NCBI GenBank assembly: GCA_964293155.1
Contig: CAXYYA010000010.1
Location: 27,051 to 91,050, forward strand
Direction of reading: 5' to 3'
Length of the DNA: 64,000 bases
From: JAQVEB01 sp028698105
GTDB lineage: Bacteria > Bacteroidota > Bacteroidia > Bacteroidales > Dysgonomonadaceae
Below, piece after piece: positions 35,591 to 44,149 of the stretch. The notes under the pieces were generated by a model that ran no database searches, was not told the origin of the DNA, and saw only the letters and a program-made list of their open reading frames with translations. Within the stretch, counting starts at the first letter, position 1, and each line of letters starts with the position of its first letter. The position numbers and the translations under genes were made by a program.

Positions 35591-35660
35591 ATCTTTCTCA
35601 ATCTGATTCAATCTTTCTCAATCTGATTCAACCTTTCTCAATCTGATTCAACCTTTACCA
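35591..35660. repeat. 20-bp tandem repeat, three and a half copies
   Basis: Three copies of (A)(T/C)CTTTCTCAATCTGATTCA at 35591-35610, 35611-35630 and 35631-35650, and a partial fourth to 35660. The last partial copy runs into the stop codon of the permease gene (35655-35657). Confidence 0.9.
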
Positions 35661-37109
35661 ATCTTTTATGGCTGCCTGTATTTTTTTATTCCGGGCAATC
35701 GTGAAACTATAGTACGCGATAATTGCGAAAGCTACCGCAGGAACCCAATAGGCAAACTTAATGCTGCCGGATTGATCGGATAAAATACCCTGTATCTGCG
35801 TCAAGAGGGCTGCGCCCGCTATCGCCATCACCATGCCGGATCCGCCGATCTTGGTATCGTCTCCCAGGCCGCGCACACCCAGACCGTAAATGGTGGGGAA
35901 CATCAGCGACATACATCCCGAAATGCCCATCAGTGCATATACGCCGACAAAACCCGATGCGTAAATAGCCGTTACGGAACAAATGATGGCCAAAACAGCC
36001 AAGAATGAAAGCAGATTTACCGGCCTGATCCATTTCATTAAAAATGTGCAAATAAATCTTCCGAGAACAAAAAGAATAAGCGACATAATGTAATACGTGG
36101 CTCCAGCCTGCTCGGCCGTGCGCGGTAAAAGTGCATCCAGCCCGATCCATTCGCTCAAATTATAGAACGCTCCGGCCAACGGCTCAACACCGCGCAGCGC
36201 TTGGATAATGGATTCGGTGGAAGGATTGGCGCCCAATCCGGCGATAATGGCATCGAAATTGAGTTGCTGCATCACGTAGCGGATGATAAACGACCACACG
36301 GCAATTTGCGCGCCAACATAGAAAAACTGTGCAACTACGCCCCAAATGTAGTTTTTGTTCTTTCGTAATCTTGCGAAAGTGGCTTTCAGGTTTAAGGTTT
36401 TGTCATCGTCTTGCGCTTTGGGCATTTTGGTAAAGCGGATAAGCAGAAAAAGCACAAGCATTACCATTCCTAAGAACAGATACGCGTTGGTTACCGCATG
36501 CAATTCAGTGCTTTGGATGGCTTCGAGTTGGGTGTCGGTTAATGCTGCGCGGTCGGCCGCACTCATCGTATTCAATTGTGACAACACGAAAACCTGGCTT
36601 GCCAACACTCCCGTTAATGCTCCGAAGGGATTGAAAGACTGAGAGAAGTTTAATCGGCGCGTAGCCGTGTAAGGATCGCCCAAAGCGTAAACATACGAAT
36701 TGGCCGATGTTTCAAGAATAGACAATCCGGCGAAGAGAACGAAAATGGCCAGCAAGTACATTCCAAAACTCAAAAAAGAACTCGTGTTGTTGGCCAGCAT
36801 CGCCGGATAAAAAAGGATGGCTCCCGTAATGCAAAAACCTAACCCGAGCAACACGCCCGATTTGTAGGTATGTTTTTTAATAAAGATCGCCCCGGGAATG
36901 GCGAAAAAACCATATCCGAGCAGATAGCAAACTACCTGTATCCATGCCGTTTGCGTATCGCTCAGGCTCATAATCCGTTTGAACGCCGCGAGCATGGTGT
37001 CGGTCATGTTATTGGGCACCGCCCAAATAAAAAACAACGATGTGAGCAGAATGAACGGGAAAATAATTCCCGCAGGAACTAAACGAGGTTTTGTAATGTT
37101 TTTATTCAT
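35655..37109 (-). CDS. FucP-type sugar:proton symporter (MFS)
   Basis: A 484-residue 12-helix major-facilitator permease of the fucose/galactose/glucose symporter family. PFILLTSLFFIWAVPNNMTDTML at the amino end, LSILETSANSYVYALG and RLNFSQSFNPFGAL match FucP (the last two include its ETSAN and NFSQSFN signatures). It would import the monosaccharide freed by the locus: L-fucose, or D-arabinose if the D-arabinan idea holds. About 40 residues longer than E. coli FucP, with an extra segment around residues 285-330. Last gene of the PUL, ending at a terminator. Confidence 0.9.
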   Translation of the reverse strand: MNKNITKPRLVPAGIIFPFILLTSLFFIWAVPNNMTDTMLAAFKRIMSLSDTQTAWIQVVCYLLGYGFFAIPGAIFIKKHTYKSGVLLGLGFCITGAILFYPAMLANNTSSFLSFGMYLLAIFVLFAGLSILETSANSYVYALGDPYTATRRLNFSQSFNPFGALTGVLASQVFVLSQLNTMSAADRAALTDTQLEAIQSTELHAVTNAYLFLGMVMLVLFLLIRFTKMPKAQDDDKTLNLKATFARLRKNKNYIWGVVAQFFYVGAQIAVWSFIIRYVMQQLNFDAIIAGLGANPSTESIIQALRGVEPLAGAFYNLSEWIGLDALLPRTAEQAGATYYIMSLILFVLGRFICTFLMKWIRPVNLLSFLAVLAIICSVTAIYASGFVGVYALMGISGCMSLMFPTIYGLGVRGLGDDTKIGGSGMVMAIAGAALLTQIQGILSDQSGSIKFAYWVPAVAFAIIAYYSFTIARNKKIQAAIKDW

Positions 37110-37303
37110 ATTAATTGAAAATTTATCGGATGTTTCAATGATAATGGTTCACCGATGCAACCCCTCCCCGTTTCGCGGTACTTCCCTTTATCAAAGGTGA
37201 GAGTCGCTTACAGTTTAACGCAACGACTTTATCCGAACGCAGTGAGATTGTCATTCCGTTGAAAACGGATTTTATCGCGTTAGCCCATCATTGAAATTAT
37301 CTT
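37110..37303. other. 194-bp intergenic spacer with decayed inverted repeats
   Basis: No gene or clear promoter is seen. It contains CCTTTATCAAAGG and CCGTTGAAAACGG short hairpins and a C-rich stretch (ACCCCTCCCCG), unlike the AT-rich spacers elsewhere in the locus. It may be a remnant of an intergenic repeat element. Confidence 0.4.
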
Positions 37304-38548
37304 TTAAAAAACGGTTTTTACTTTATTGAGACTCACGCCGAGCAACTTTTCCGCGATGGGCGAAAGGGCTGTTTCGTCGCCCACGAAGTGGAATACATTA
37401 TGCACGTGCGTCAACGATTCCCCGGGTTTCAGGAACGCCGCAGGCGAACAACTTTCAAGTTCAAGGAACGGGCCCATGATGCTGCCGTCTTCCAGCGGGC
37501 CGTCGTTGTACGCATTCAGCGCGTCGCCAACCAGCGGATCTTTCTCGGGATTCCATTCCTGATTCAGGTACACAGCCGCAGGATCCACATCAAACGTAAT
37601 TACGGTAAGCCTTTTGGAGATAGGATCGTAATTTCCGGCGATTGCTTTTGTACGCTTCGCGTTCATGCCAAGTTTGCTGCGGAATTTTCCGTCGGTTTTC
37701 AGATAAAGAATCCCGTTTTCATTTTTCAACCGGTCGGCGGGGATTTCACCGAAATAATCGGTCGTAGCCAGTGTTCCCAATTGTTTTTCATCTCCTTCGT
37801 TATACGGGATAACGGTTACCGCCGAATCCGAAGGATTAAACATATCCAGCATCCAAATGCAGACGGTTCCGGTTTTATTGGTCCATTCGAAATCGTTTTT
37901 GTTGGTGATCTTATTGTCGGTTGCGTAGGCCACAGCGTTGACTCCCTGCGGCAATTTTATACCGAGCTTACTTGCAATATCGGCATCGGACATAAGCGAG
38001 ATTCTTCTTTCCACACCAATATTCAACGTACTTCCCACATAGTTTTTCAATTCCATCTCTTTGGCGAATGTTACTTCTTTTGCCGAGGCATCAGATACCT
38101 TCCATTCCTCCGTATCAATGGCTTTCGGCGTATGCCAGTTATCGAAGATCTGTTGTGTTCCGGGGGAAAAATAAACAGAATATTGTCCGCCTTCAGGCCC
38201 GAGCCAGAACCGGTTTTCGCCTCCGTAACCGTTCATGTGTTCATCCACTACGCCTGCATCGAACACTTTATAATTCACAAAGCCGAGGCTTTTGCCCTCG
38301 TCGCCGGCGACTGTGGAAGTAAAAACCTTTGCCTGATATTTTGCCGAAGCAATTACTTGCGCTTTGCTATCATCCGATTTCAAAACAACTAATTGACTGT
38401 CTTTTTCATTCAGATATTTTAAATCATAACCGAACGTTCCTTTGTTATGTGTCTTTTCCATATTTTCCGATGATTTTTTATTGCCGGTGCAGGAGACTAC
38501 CAAAAAACCGGCAGTAAACAATAAGAGATTGATTTGTTTTAGTTTCAT
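37304..38548 (-). CDS. DUF6786-like lipoprotein, galactose-mutarotase-type fold
   Basis: A 414-residue lipoprotein (signal ending VVSC, Cys at about residue 20). The body is strand-rich with GGENRFWLGPEGGQYSVYF, a pattern seen in secreted proteins of the aldose-epimerase-like superfamily found in Bacteroidota and now called DUF6786. HVHNVFHFVGDE lies near the end. No assigned reaction; by position it may handle the anomeric form or bind the released sugar. It follows the alpha/alpha protein and precedes the permease. Confidence 0.7.
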   Translation of the reverse strand: MKLKQINLLLFTAGFLVVSCTGNKKSSENMEKTHNKGTFGYDLKYLNEKDSQLVVLKSDDSKAQVIASAKYQAKVFTSTVAGDEGKSLGFVNYKVFDAGVVDEHMNGYGGENRFWLGPEGGQYSVYFSPGTQQIFDNWHTPKAIDTEEWKVSDASAKEVTFAKEMELKNYVGSTLNIGVERRISLMSDADIASKLGIKLPQGVNAVAYATDNKITNKNDFEWTNKTGTVCIWMLDMFNPSDSAVTVIPYNEGDEKQLGTLATTDYFGEIPADRLKNENGILYLKTDGKFRSKLGMNAKRTKAIAGNYDPISKRLTVITFDVDPAAVYLNQEWNPEKDPLVGDALNAYNDGPLEDGSIMGPFLELESCSPAAFLKPGESLTHVHNVFHFVGDETALSPIAEKLLGVSLNKVKTVF

Positions 38549-38557
38549 ATAGTTTAT

Positions 38558-38594
38558 TTTAGACTGTTAGACATTAGACAATCAGATTTCAGAC
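38558..38594. repeat. short heptad-type repeat (TTAGACA family)
   Basis: About five 7-8 nt units around TTAGAC/TCAGAC: TTTAGAC, TGTTAGAC, ATTAGAC, AATCAGA, TTTCAGAC, in the spacer before the DUF6786-like gene. A related tract is at 59084-59130. Confidence 0.6.
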
Positions 38595-38601
38595 TTGTTT
38601 A

Positions 38602-40662
38602 TTATTCAATTTTTCCGAATTTATCCAGGATGCGGTTGTAAGCCTCGGCTGCAGCTCCGTTTCCCCAGTCGTAAATGGTAAATTCCCCCATGCCTTCACC
38701 TTCGGGGCTTGTGCGACCGCCGTGTCCGTAATTCTCCATCGTAAAACCGTAATCTTCAGCCCCGAAGAAGGGATATACTTTTTCCCATTGCTTTTTGGTT
38801 TGCGGATTTTCGGGACAGTACATCATCACAAACGATGCTTTGAGCGCCGCGTAGCCGCGTTCGGTATATTCGGGCTCATCGAGTAGTTTACCATACTGAA
38901 GGATCAATTCTGCAAAAAGGCTTTGTCGCGAATCGTTCCACTCGCCATCGGCGTTCATTACCCCGAAACCGCCCAGCACATTCACGTACATATACGGCGG
39001 TTGCCAGGATGCTTGTGTCATCAGCAGTTCATCGAGTGTCCGTTGACCATATTCGAGATATTTTTTGTCGTTTGTAGCACGATAGCACTCTAATAAAGCT
39101 TCTGCTGTCCAGAACATCGAGAAGTTATTTTGTTTGTACATATCATTCCGAACGACTTTTTTGCCGACCAAATTGTCCGACCCATAACGCGAACAAGACC
39201 AATAGGTTTCGAAATCTTCCCACCGGCCGTTGGGAATTACGTTTTGGGTTACCGCATTCATTGCTTTGAGTGCAGCGGTTTTATACTCCTCTTTGTTTGT
39301 TAATTCATACAATTTCAACAGAAAAGATACCGACATGGAAGTTTCTGGCGAATCGTTCAGGTGAGTCATCGGCTTCATTGTTTGCAAATCGAGCCAACCC
39401 GGGAAAAAACCATTGGAATATTGTATATCAAGCAACGCTTTCGCGTAGTTTTCGGCGTAATGCAACAATCTTTTATCTTTCTCCAGCTCATCATACCAAC
39501 GAAGCATCAACAAAGCCGTCCAGCTCATGTCAAGAATATGATACGGCGATTCGCGGGGATTCCAGGTGTAGGGATTCCGGTTGGAATTTCCCCAATAATA
39601 TGTGTCCCAGCCTTTGCTCCGATTATATTTTCGGCCATCAAGTTCTACCTCGTGCATTTCGGTAGCGATAAGCCCGGGAAAAAAACCGTTTTTCTGCGGA
39701 AAAGCCAATGCTAATTCCTTGGTGAGACTGGCTTTGTGAAATAACGCGGCATTGTTTGTGCGCCGTGCATAGCGATACAATCCGCTCGCGGAGCGAAGTG
39801 AACTGAACCACGCTTGATTCCAGACGGAACGAAATTCGCGTTCGTTGACCTTGCCCGGATAATTAGGGCTTTGGGTAACATTTACGATGAAAACCGGCGC
39901 ACCCACTTTTTTTCCGTTCAACTCGAATTCCTGCCAAGCACTTTCGCTCCACATGTCGAAAGCCCAGTTATACGTATGTTTCACGTAGTTCTCCAAATTT
40001 CCTTGTACCGGATTTCCTGCCGCGTATAGCTCATGTCCCCATCGGCTCCACAAAAAATCGAGCGGTTTTCTGAACGGATTTTTCAAAGACGCTTCGTCTG
40101 TGTGGTGCATCAAATAAAATCCTATTTCGATTTCTCCTTTCGGATATTCCGCTCCAGGTTCGCGGTGGAATAAGGTATGTTCGGCTACGCTGCTGTTGCT
40201 CATTCCGAGTGTTAGCGTGTTCTTTTCCGCATCTAAATCGAGATACCAGCGTACCGGAGTCCCTTTTTGCATGATGTCCAGATCAGGGATCAGCGTTACC
40301 GATTCTTTTTCATTGGCCGCAATGAGCGCCGGAGAGCGAAAAACATGCTGGTCAATAATATGTTTATCCGTAGGTGCAAGATGGGGCGCCCAATGGAACG
40401 ACGGCTGAAAGCGCGGCTTGACGGTTACCTGCCAATCGTCTTGCCGAACCGCTTCGGGGAGCGAAAAAGCAATTTTCACGTACACCGTATTTTTATTGAT
40501 TATTTTTACGGTACTTTTTCCTACGGTGTTACCAAGAACATCGTATTGAATGTAATCAATGGCTTTGTCAATTTTAGGCAAAAACTGTTTTTCCTGAGAA
40601 AACGCACCCAGGTAAAACACGGTAAACAAAGTGAATAAAATAATGAAAAATCGTTTTTGCAT
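38602..40662 (-). CDS. secreted alpha/alpha-barrel protein, putative glycosidase
   Basis: A 686-residue exported protein (signal MQKRFFIILFTLFTVFYLGAFSQ). The amino ~230 residues are strand-rich; the rest looks like a six-hairpin (alpha/alpha) toroid, with repeated helical pairs (ASGLYRYARRTNNAALF, LLMLRWYDELEKDKRLLHYAE, FLLKLYELTNKEEYKTAA, ALLECYRATNDKKYLEYG) and conserved acidic or aromatic loops (HLNDSPETSM, GRWEDFETYWSCSRYG). Such toroids occur in GH88, GH105, GH127 and polysaccharide lyases. I cannot assign a family; it is likely an enzyme of the locus. Confidence 0.75.
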   Translation of the reverse strand: MQKRFFIILFTLFTVFYLGAFSQEKQFLPKIDKAIDYIQYDVLGNTVGKSTVKIINKNTVYVKIAFSLPEAVRQDDWQVTVKPRFQPSFHWAPHLAPTDKHIIDQHVFRSPALIAANEKESVTLIPDLDIMQKGTPVRWYLDLDAEKNTLTLGMSNSSVAEHTLFHREPGAEYPKGEIEIGFYLMHHTDEASLKNPFRKPLDFLWSRWGHELYAAGNPVQGNLENYVKHTYNWAFDMWSESAWQEFELNGKKVGAPVFIVNVTQSPNYPGKVNEREFRSVWNQAWFSSLRSASGLYRYARRTNNAALFHKASLTKELALAFPQKNGFFPGLIATEMHEVELDGRKYNRSKGWDTYYWGNSNRNPYTWNPRESPYHILDMSWTALLMLRWYDELEKDKRLLHYAENYAKALLDIQYSNGFFPGWLDLQTMKPMTHLNDSPETSMSVSFLLKLYELTNKEEYKTAALKAMNAVTQNVIPNGRWEDFETYWSCSRYGSDNLVGKKVVRNDMYKQNNFSMFWTAEALLECYRATNDKKYLEYGQRTLDELLMTQASWQPPYMYVNVLGGFGVMNADGEWNDSRQSLFAELILQYGKLLDEPEYTERGYAALKASFVMMYCPENPQTKKQWEKVYPFFGAEDYGFTMENYGHGGRTSPEGEGMGEFTIYDWGNGAAAEAYNRILDKFGKIE

Positions 40663-40713
40663 AAAAGCTTAAATCCTTTGATAATGCGCTTCAGGCGATG
40701 AATCCGAAAGCTG

Positions 40714-42654
40714 TTAATCTATTCTTTCGAGCGTAATCAGATTCAACTCAAACAAATCGGCATCCCCGTTCTTGCGAACGTGAAATGTGATGGAATTTGT
40801 TTGCGGCGTTAATTGTATATCGCCAATATGAACTCTTTCCCTGTAATTATCCTGATTTGCTTTGCCGGACTTCCAATCCGAAAGTTGTTTTTGCCGTTGC
40901 CAAACCTGAAAATCTGCCCCGTTGGGTCTTTCGTGATAGTTAAGCAACACCTTGTAGTTTCCTTCCGGAACATCCGTAAGCATCACGCGAGCAGCGCCTT
41001 GCCCGTAAGCAGTCATCATAAGTCCGCGGTCTAAAATAACCTGAATTCCTCTATCCGGCGTAACCTGCATCAACTGAGGAAAATATACATGCGTAGCTGG
41101 CAAATACACTTCTCTCAATTCCGCCGTCGGCTCCATTTTTTCCTTAAGCGGTTGTGCGGCGTAATAAAATGCTACCGATGTGTAATCTACCGGAAAATTG
41201 TTGCGCACCTCGCCGTGCTCCATTCCGTGATAGATTTCTTTTTCGAAAGACAATTTATCGGAAACGAAAAACCGGTAGCCACCCGTACGCGCCATGGGCA
41301 GCGAATAATCCAACGAGCCGTGAATGGGCATGCTGATTCCCCTGTCCCAGCGATCGAGTAGGGCATACCAACCGCCGTTGTAATAATCTTCCGATCCGGT
41401 TCCGTGCATCCGCATCTTTCCATCGACATACGTGGAGTCATCGCCCTCAAAAAACAGCGTCATTCCGGGACGCAAGCCTTGTGCCTGATGTATTGTTCCT
41501 ACATAATGCCCTTTGCCTTTTGTTTCCGTGAACGTGTAGAATTTGCCCAAATCGGTTTTCTCGCGACGCCAAACCGTATAGAGTTTTCCTTCCTCTTTCG
41601 TATCGCGTCTGGCATCATTGTAATACACTTTCACATTTACTGATACAGCGCTTTGAGGTACATTATCCCGTTTCTTGTAAATAAGTTTCATGGTTGCCGA
41701 TTGATCAAACGGCATGGGTAAATAGCAATAATTGGTGGTTGCGTAACGCCCCATCACAATGCTTCGCATAGCGGGTTTCCCATAGGCGTATCCGAAGAAA
41801 TCGGCTACCGGAGCGTAGATGGCTTCCACTTGTTCGTTGTCCCATTTCGCTGAAAGAAGGATATCTCTATAAATTCCTTCAAAGGAAGTTCCTCCGTTGA
41901 TATCAAACCCGATAATGCGACCTGCCGATTTTTTATCGAAGAAAGTTACTTCTTCACCCGGTTGGATGGTAAACGTTTTTTCTTCGGTTTGATAATTGGA
42001 AGAAATTCCGGTTGAATAGTTATCAACTGTTGGCGAAATATCTGCCCATAAATTGCTAACTTCCGATAATAATTTTCTGTCGGAATCGGAAAAATTTCCT
42101 GTCCACGATTCCACACTCATTCCCGGCAATTTTCGGGATTGAATTTGATGAAACATGATCTTTTCCCCTTCAAACACAATTTTTAGCGATTTATTGAACG
42201 GAATGGGAATGTAGCAGTAGTATCCCCCAACTTCGTTCCCGCAAACGGGCTTCACGAACGGATAGACTTTCCCGGAAAACAGATCGGAAAACCTGATCTT
42301 GAGGCGGGGCGTTTTTTCGCCGTCGAAATAAAACGAAAGCATATCGTCGGTAGGTGTGGGCGTCCATATCCGGTTAATGACGCCGGGACCTTTGAAATCG
42401 GCTATAACCAGCCCGTCCGTTTCTTTCCGCAGGAAAGAATATTTTCCGGAAAAGCCGTCGTCGTTTCCGCCGGTACGGTCGTAACTGGATTCTTGTTCTA
42501 TGAGCTGATTATGCCTGTATTTAGGCATTTGATCCACTCTTTTTAATAATTCAACCTCGTCGCTCCACTTGTAGGTGCGATTTTGGCCATACGACTGATA
42601 ACTAATTGTTAGTAAAAATATTACTGCTGAAATTTTAATTGAAATTCTTATCAT
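40714..42654 (-). CDS. GH172 (DUF2961) glycoside hydrolase, long form
   Basis: A 646-residue secreted enzyme (signal MIRISIKISAVIFLLTISYQSYGQ; I start at that Met rather than 16 codons upstream). DUF2961/GH172 signatures: FKGPGVINRIWTPTP, a jelly-roll core, FFEGDD and GTGSEDYYNGGW. The Glu residues of the last two are the likely catalytic pair by analogy with the characterised GH172 alpha-D-fructofuranosidase. A carboxy beta domain (about 510-646) is extra relative to the two shorter paralogues here. GH172 contains exo-alpha-D-arabinofuranosidases and difructose dianhydride I synthase/hydrolase. Confidence 0.88.
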   Translation of the reverse strand: MIRISIKISAVIFLLTISYQSYGQNRTYKWSDEVELLKRVDQMPKYRHNQLIEQESSYDRTGGNDDGFSGKYSFLRKETDGLVIADFKGPGVINRIWTPTPTDDMLSFYFDGEKTPRLKIRFSDLFSGKVYPFVKPVCGNEVGGYYCYIPIPFNKSLKIVFEGEKIMFHQIQSRKLPGMSVESWTGNFSDSDRKLLSEVSNLWADISPTVDNYSTGISSNYQTEEKTFTIQPGEEVTFFDKKSAGRIIGFDINGGTSFEGIYRDILLSAKWDNEQVEAIYAPVADFFGYAYGKPAMRSIVMGRYATTNYCYLPMPFDQSATMKLIYKKRDNVPQSAVSVNVKVYYNDARRDTKEEGKLYTVWRREKTDLGKFYTFTETKGKGHYVGTIHQAQGLRPGMTLFFEGDDSTYVDGKMRMHGTGSEDYYNGGWYALLDRWDRGISMPIHGSLDYSLPMARTGGYRFFVSDKLSFEKEIYHGMEHGEVRNNFPVDYTSVAFYYAAQPLKEKMEPTAELREVYLPATHVYFPQLMQVTPDRGIQVILDRGLMMTAYGQGAARVMLTDVPEGNYKVLLNYHERPNGADFQVWQRQKQLSDWKSGKANQDNYRERVHIGDIQLTPQTNSITFHVRKNGDADLFELNLITLERID

Positions 42655-42968
42655 TTTTAAAGATTTTAGAACAAGCATACCAAAACGATTTTCGTTCAAC
42701 AATTAGATGAAACATAAATAAGGTAATAAGGTTGATGTCAATTTGCACCTATTTCTACGAAGGTTTTGTAAAAAGATAAGGTTTTCTCTCGATTTTATAA
42801 CCTTATTTTTTCAACCCAACGTTAGTAGCATTAAATATAGGCATCATATAACCTTATTATCTTATTATCAATCATATAATTTACTTTCTTAGAATTTGTT
42901 TCTTAAGAACTGAAAGTCCTTTGATGCTATCGTTATTTGTTGTTGTTTTAAACCAATGGCTGACATAA
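42655..42968. repeat. intergenic element of nested inverted ATAAGGTT repeats
   Basis: A spacer of about 314 bp between two GH172 genes holds a 148-bp structure. Outer 16-bp arms (42718-42733 and 42850-42865, 15 of 16 paired) surround an inner perfect 8-bp stem ATAAGGTT / AACCTTAT (42776-42783 and 42799-42806). The inner stem has T runs on both sides and could terminate transcripts in either direction. No gene or promoter is recognised in the remainder. Confidence 0.8.
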
Positions 42969-44135
42969 TTAATTCACTTCTAATTCTTCCCATCCGGGTA
43001 AAGCAGGAAATTTAGCATGTGGTTCAGACTGATACCAAAAACAAACGGACGAGATATCAGATTTTTGCGGTAAATAACGTCCACCGTGCCTCCATCCCAG
43101 GTCCTGAATGGTTATGCGCAGGTTTTTCTTGAATCTTACCGGATCCATAATGTGCCAGCGGTATAAACCGAACCTTTGCCCCGATTTATAGGTCATATCA
43201 AGAGGCAAAACCTGTACCAGTCCGGCATAAGGAGTAGTAAAAGTAACGTATTTACCGTTACGGTCAAAATTATACGAGCCGCAAAAATAATCTTCGGTAC
43301 CCGTTCCAATGATCGTAGGGAATTTGGTATCGCCATCCATAAAGAACTTTATTTCGCCTTCGCCCCACCAGCCATTGTTGTTCACCTGCCAGGCGAGGTA
43401 AGTGCCTACGTAGTGTCCTTCGCCTTTTACGTTATCGATGATGGTGTAATCCGATGTTTCATTGACTTTTGTCCGGCGGAATTGTGCATGAAAATAGCCA
43501 GCGTCATCGGGCACATCGGTCAGCGTATAATCTACCTGATAATAAAGCCTCATTTCATCGGCATCGTTGATGTTGGTCATAGTTATCCGGCATTTCTTCC
43601 GAAAAGGCATTACCCAGTAACTGTTGAATGCACTTCCGGGATTGACCGTTATGGGTTGAGAATTCAGAGGAGCATACTCGTTCCATCCCATTCCGAAGAA
43701 GTTGCCGATAGAGGTTTCAACGGAAGGTTCGGTTTCATCGTCCCAATAAATCCGGATGATGGAAAACCTCCAGTTGCCGGTGGGAGTCATCCAGATATGC
43801 TGAATAGCTCCAGGGCCTTCGATTTCAGCCATAGTAAACGTTTCGCCCGGATTAATGCGTACAAAAGGATTTACTTTCCATCCCTGGCCAAGATCACGTG
43901 CTGCATGCGTAGCATTAGCCGTGTTACGGGGCGCATTAGGATCGGGCGTAGCCATTCCGCCTTTTCCTTTTTCGCCGCTGAAGTTTTCCGGACTGATAGA
44001 ACGCGTTTCAGCGTTCGAAAGCCTATACAAATTGCCCATATTCATGTCCAAGCCATTGAATTGGCGATTCTGGGAAAAGCCAACCAAAGCAAATGAAACA
44101 AAAAGTACGTTTAAGATAATTTTTTTTAAATTCAT
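42969..44135 (-). CDS. GH172 (DUF2961) glycoside hydrolase
   Basis: A 388-residue secreted enzyme with signal peptide MNLKKIILNVLFVSFALVGFSQ. Family signatures: EIEGPGAIQHIWMTPTGNW, GEGEIKFFMDGD and IGTGTEDYFCGSYNF, whose Glu residues lie about 21 apart, like the nucleophile and acid/base of the characterised GH172. It would act on alpha-D-furanosides (D-arabinofuranose or D-fructofuranose). Neighbours: a second GH172 beyond the repeat element and an unclassified lipoprotein upstream, 14 nt away. Confidence 0.9.
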   Translation of the reverse strand: MNLKKIILNVLFVSFALVGFSQNRQFNGLDMNMGNLYRLSNAETRSISPENFSGEKGKGGMATPDPNAPRNTANATHAARDLGQGWKVNPFVRINPGETFTMAEIEGPGAIQHIWMTPTGNWRFSIIRIYWDDETEPSVETSIGNFFGMGWNEYAPLNSQPITVNPGSAFNSYWVMPFRKKCRITMTNINDADEMRLYYQVDYTLTDVPDDAGYFHAQFRRTKVNETSDYTIIDNVKGEGHYVGTYLAWQVNNNGWWGEGEIKFFMDGDTKFPTIIGTGTEDYFCGSYNFDRNGKYVTFTTPYAGLVQVLPLDMTYKSGQRFGLYRWHIMDPVRFKKNLRITIQDLGWRHGGRYLPQKSDISSVCFWYQSEPHAKFPALPGWEELEVN

Positions 44136-44149
44136 AATCTGATATTTAG

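Noticed and set aside
35591..35660. Tandem repeat as a CRISPR remnant
   Set aside because: Direct 20-bp units without unique spacers and without cas genes.
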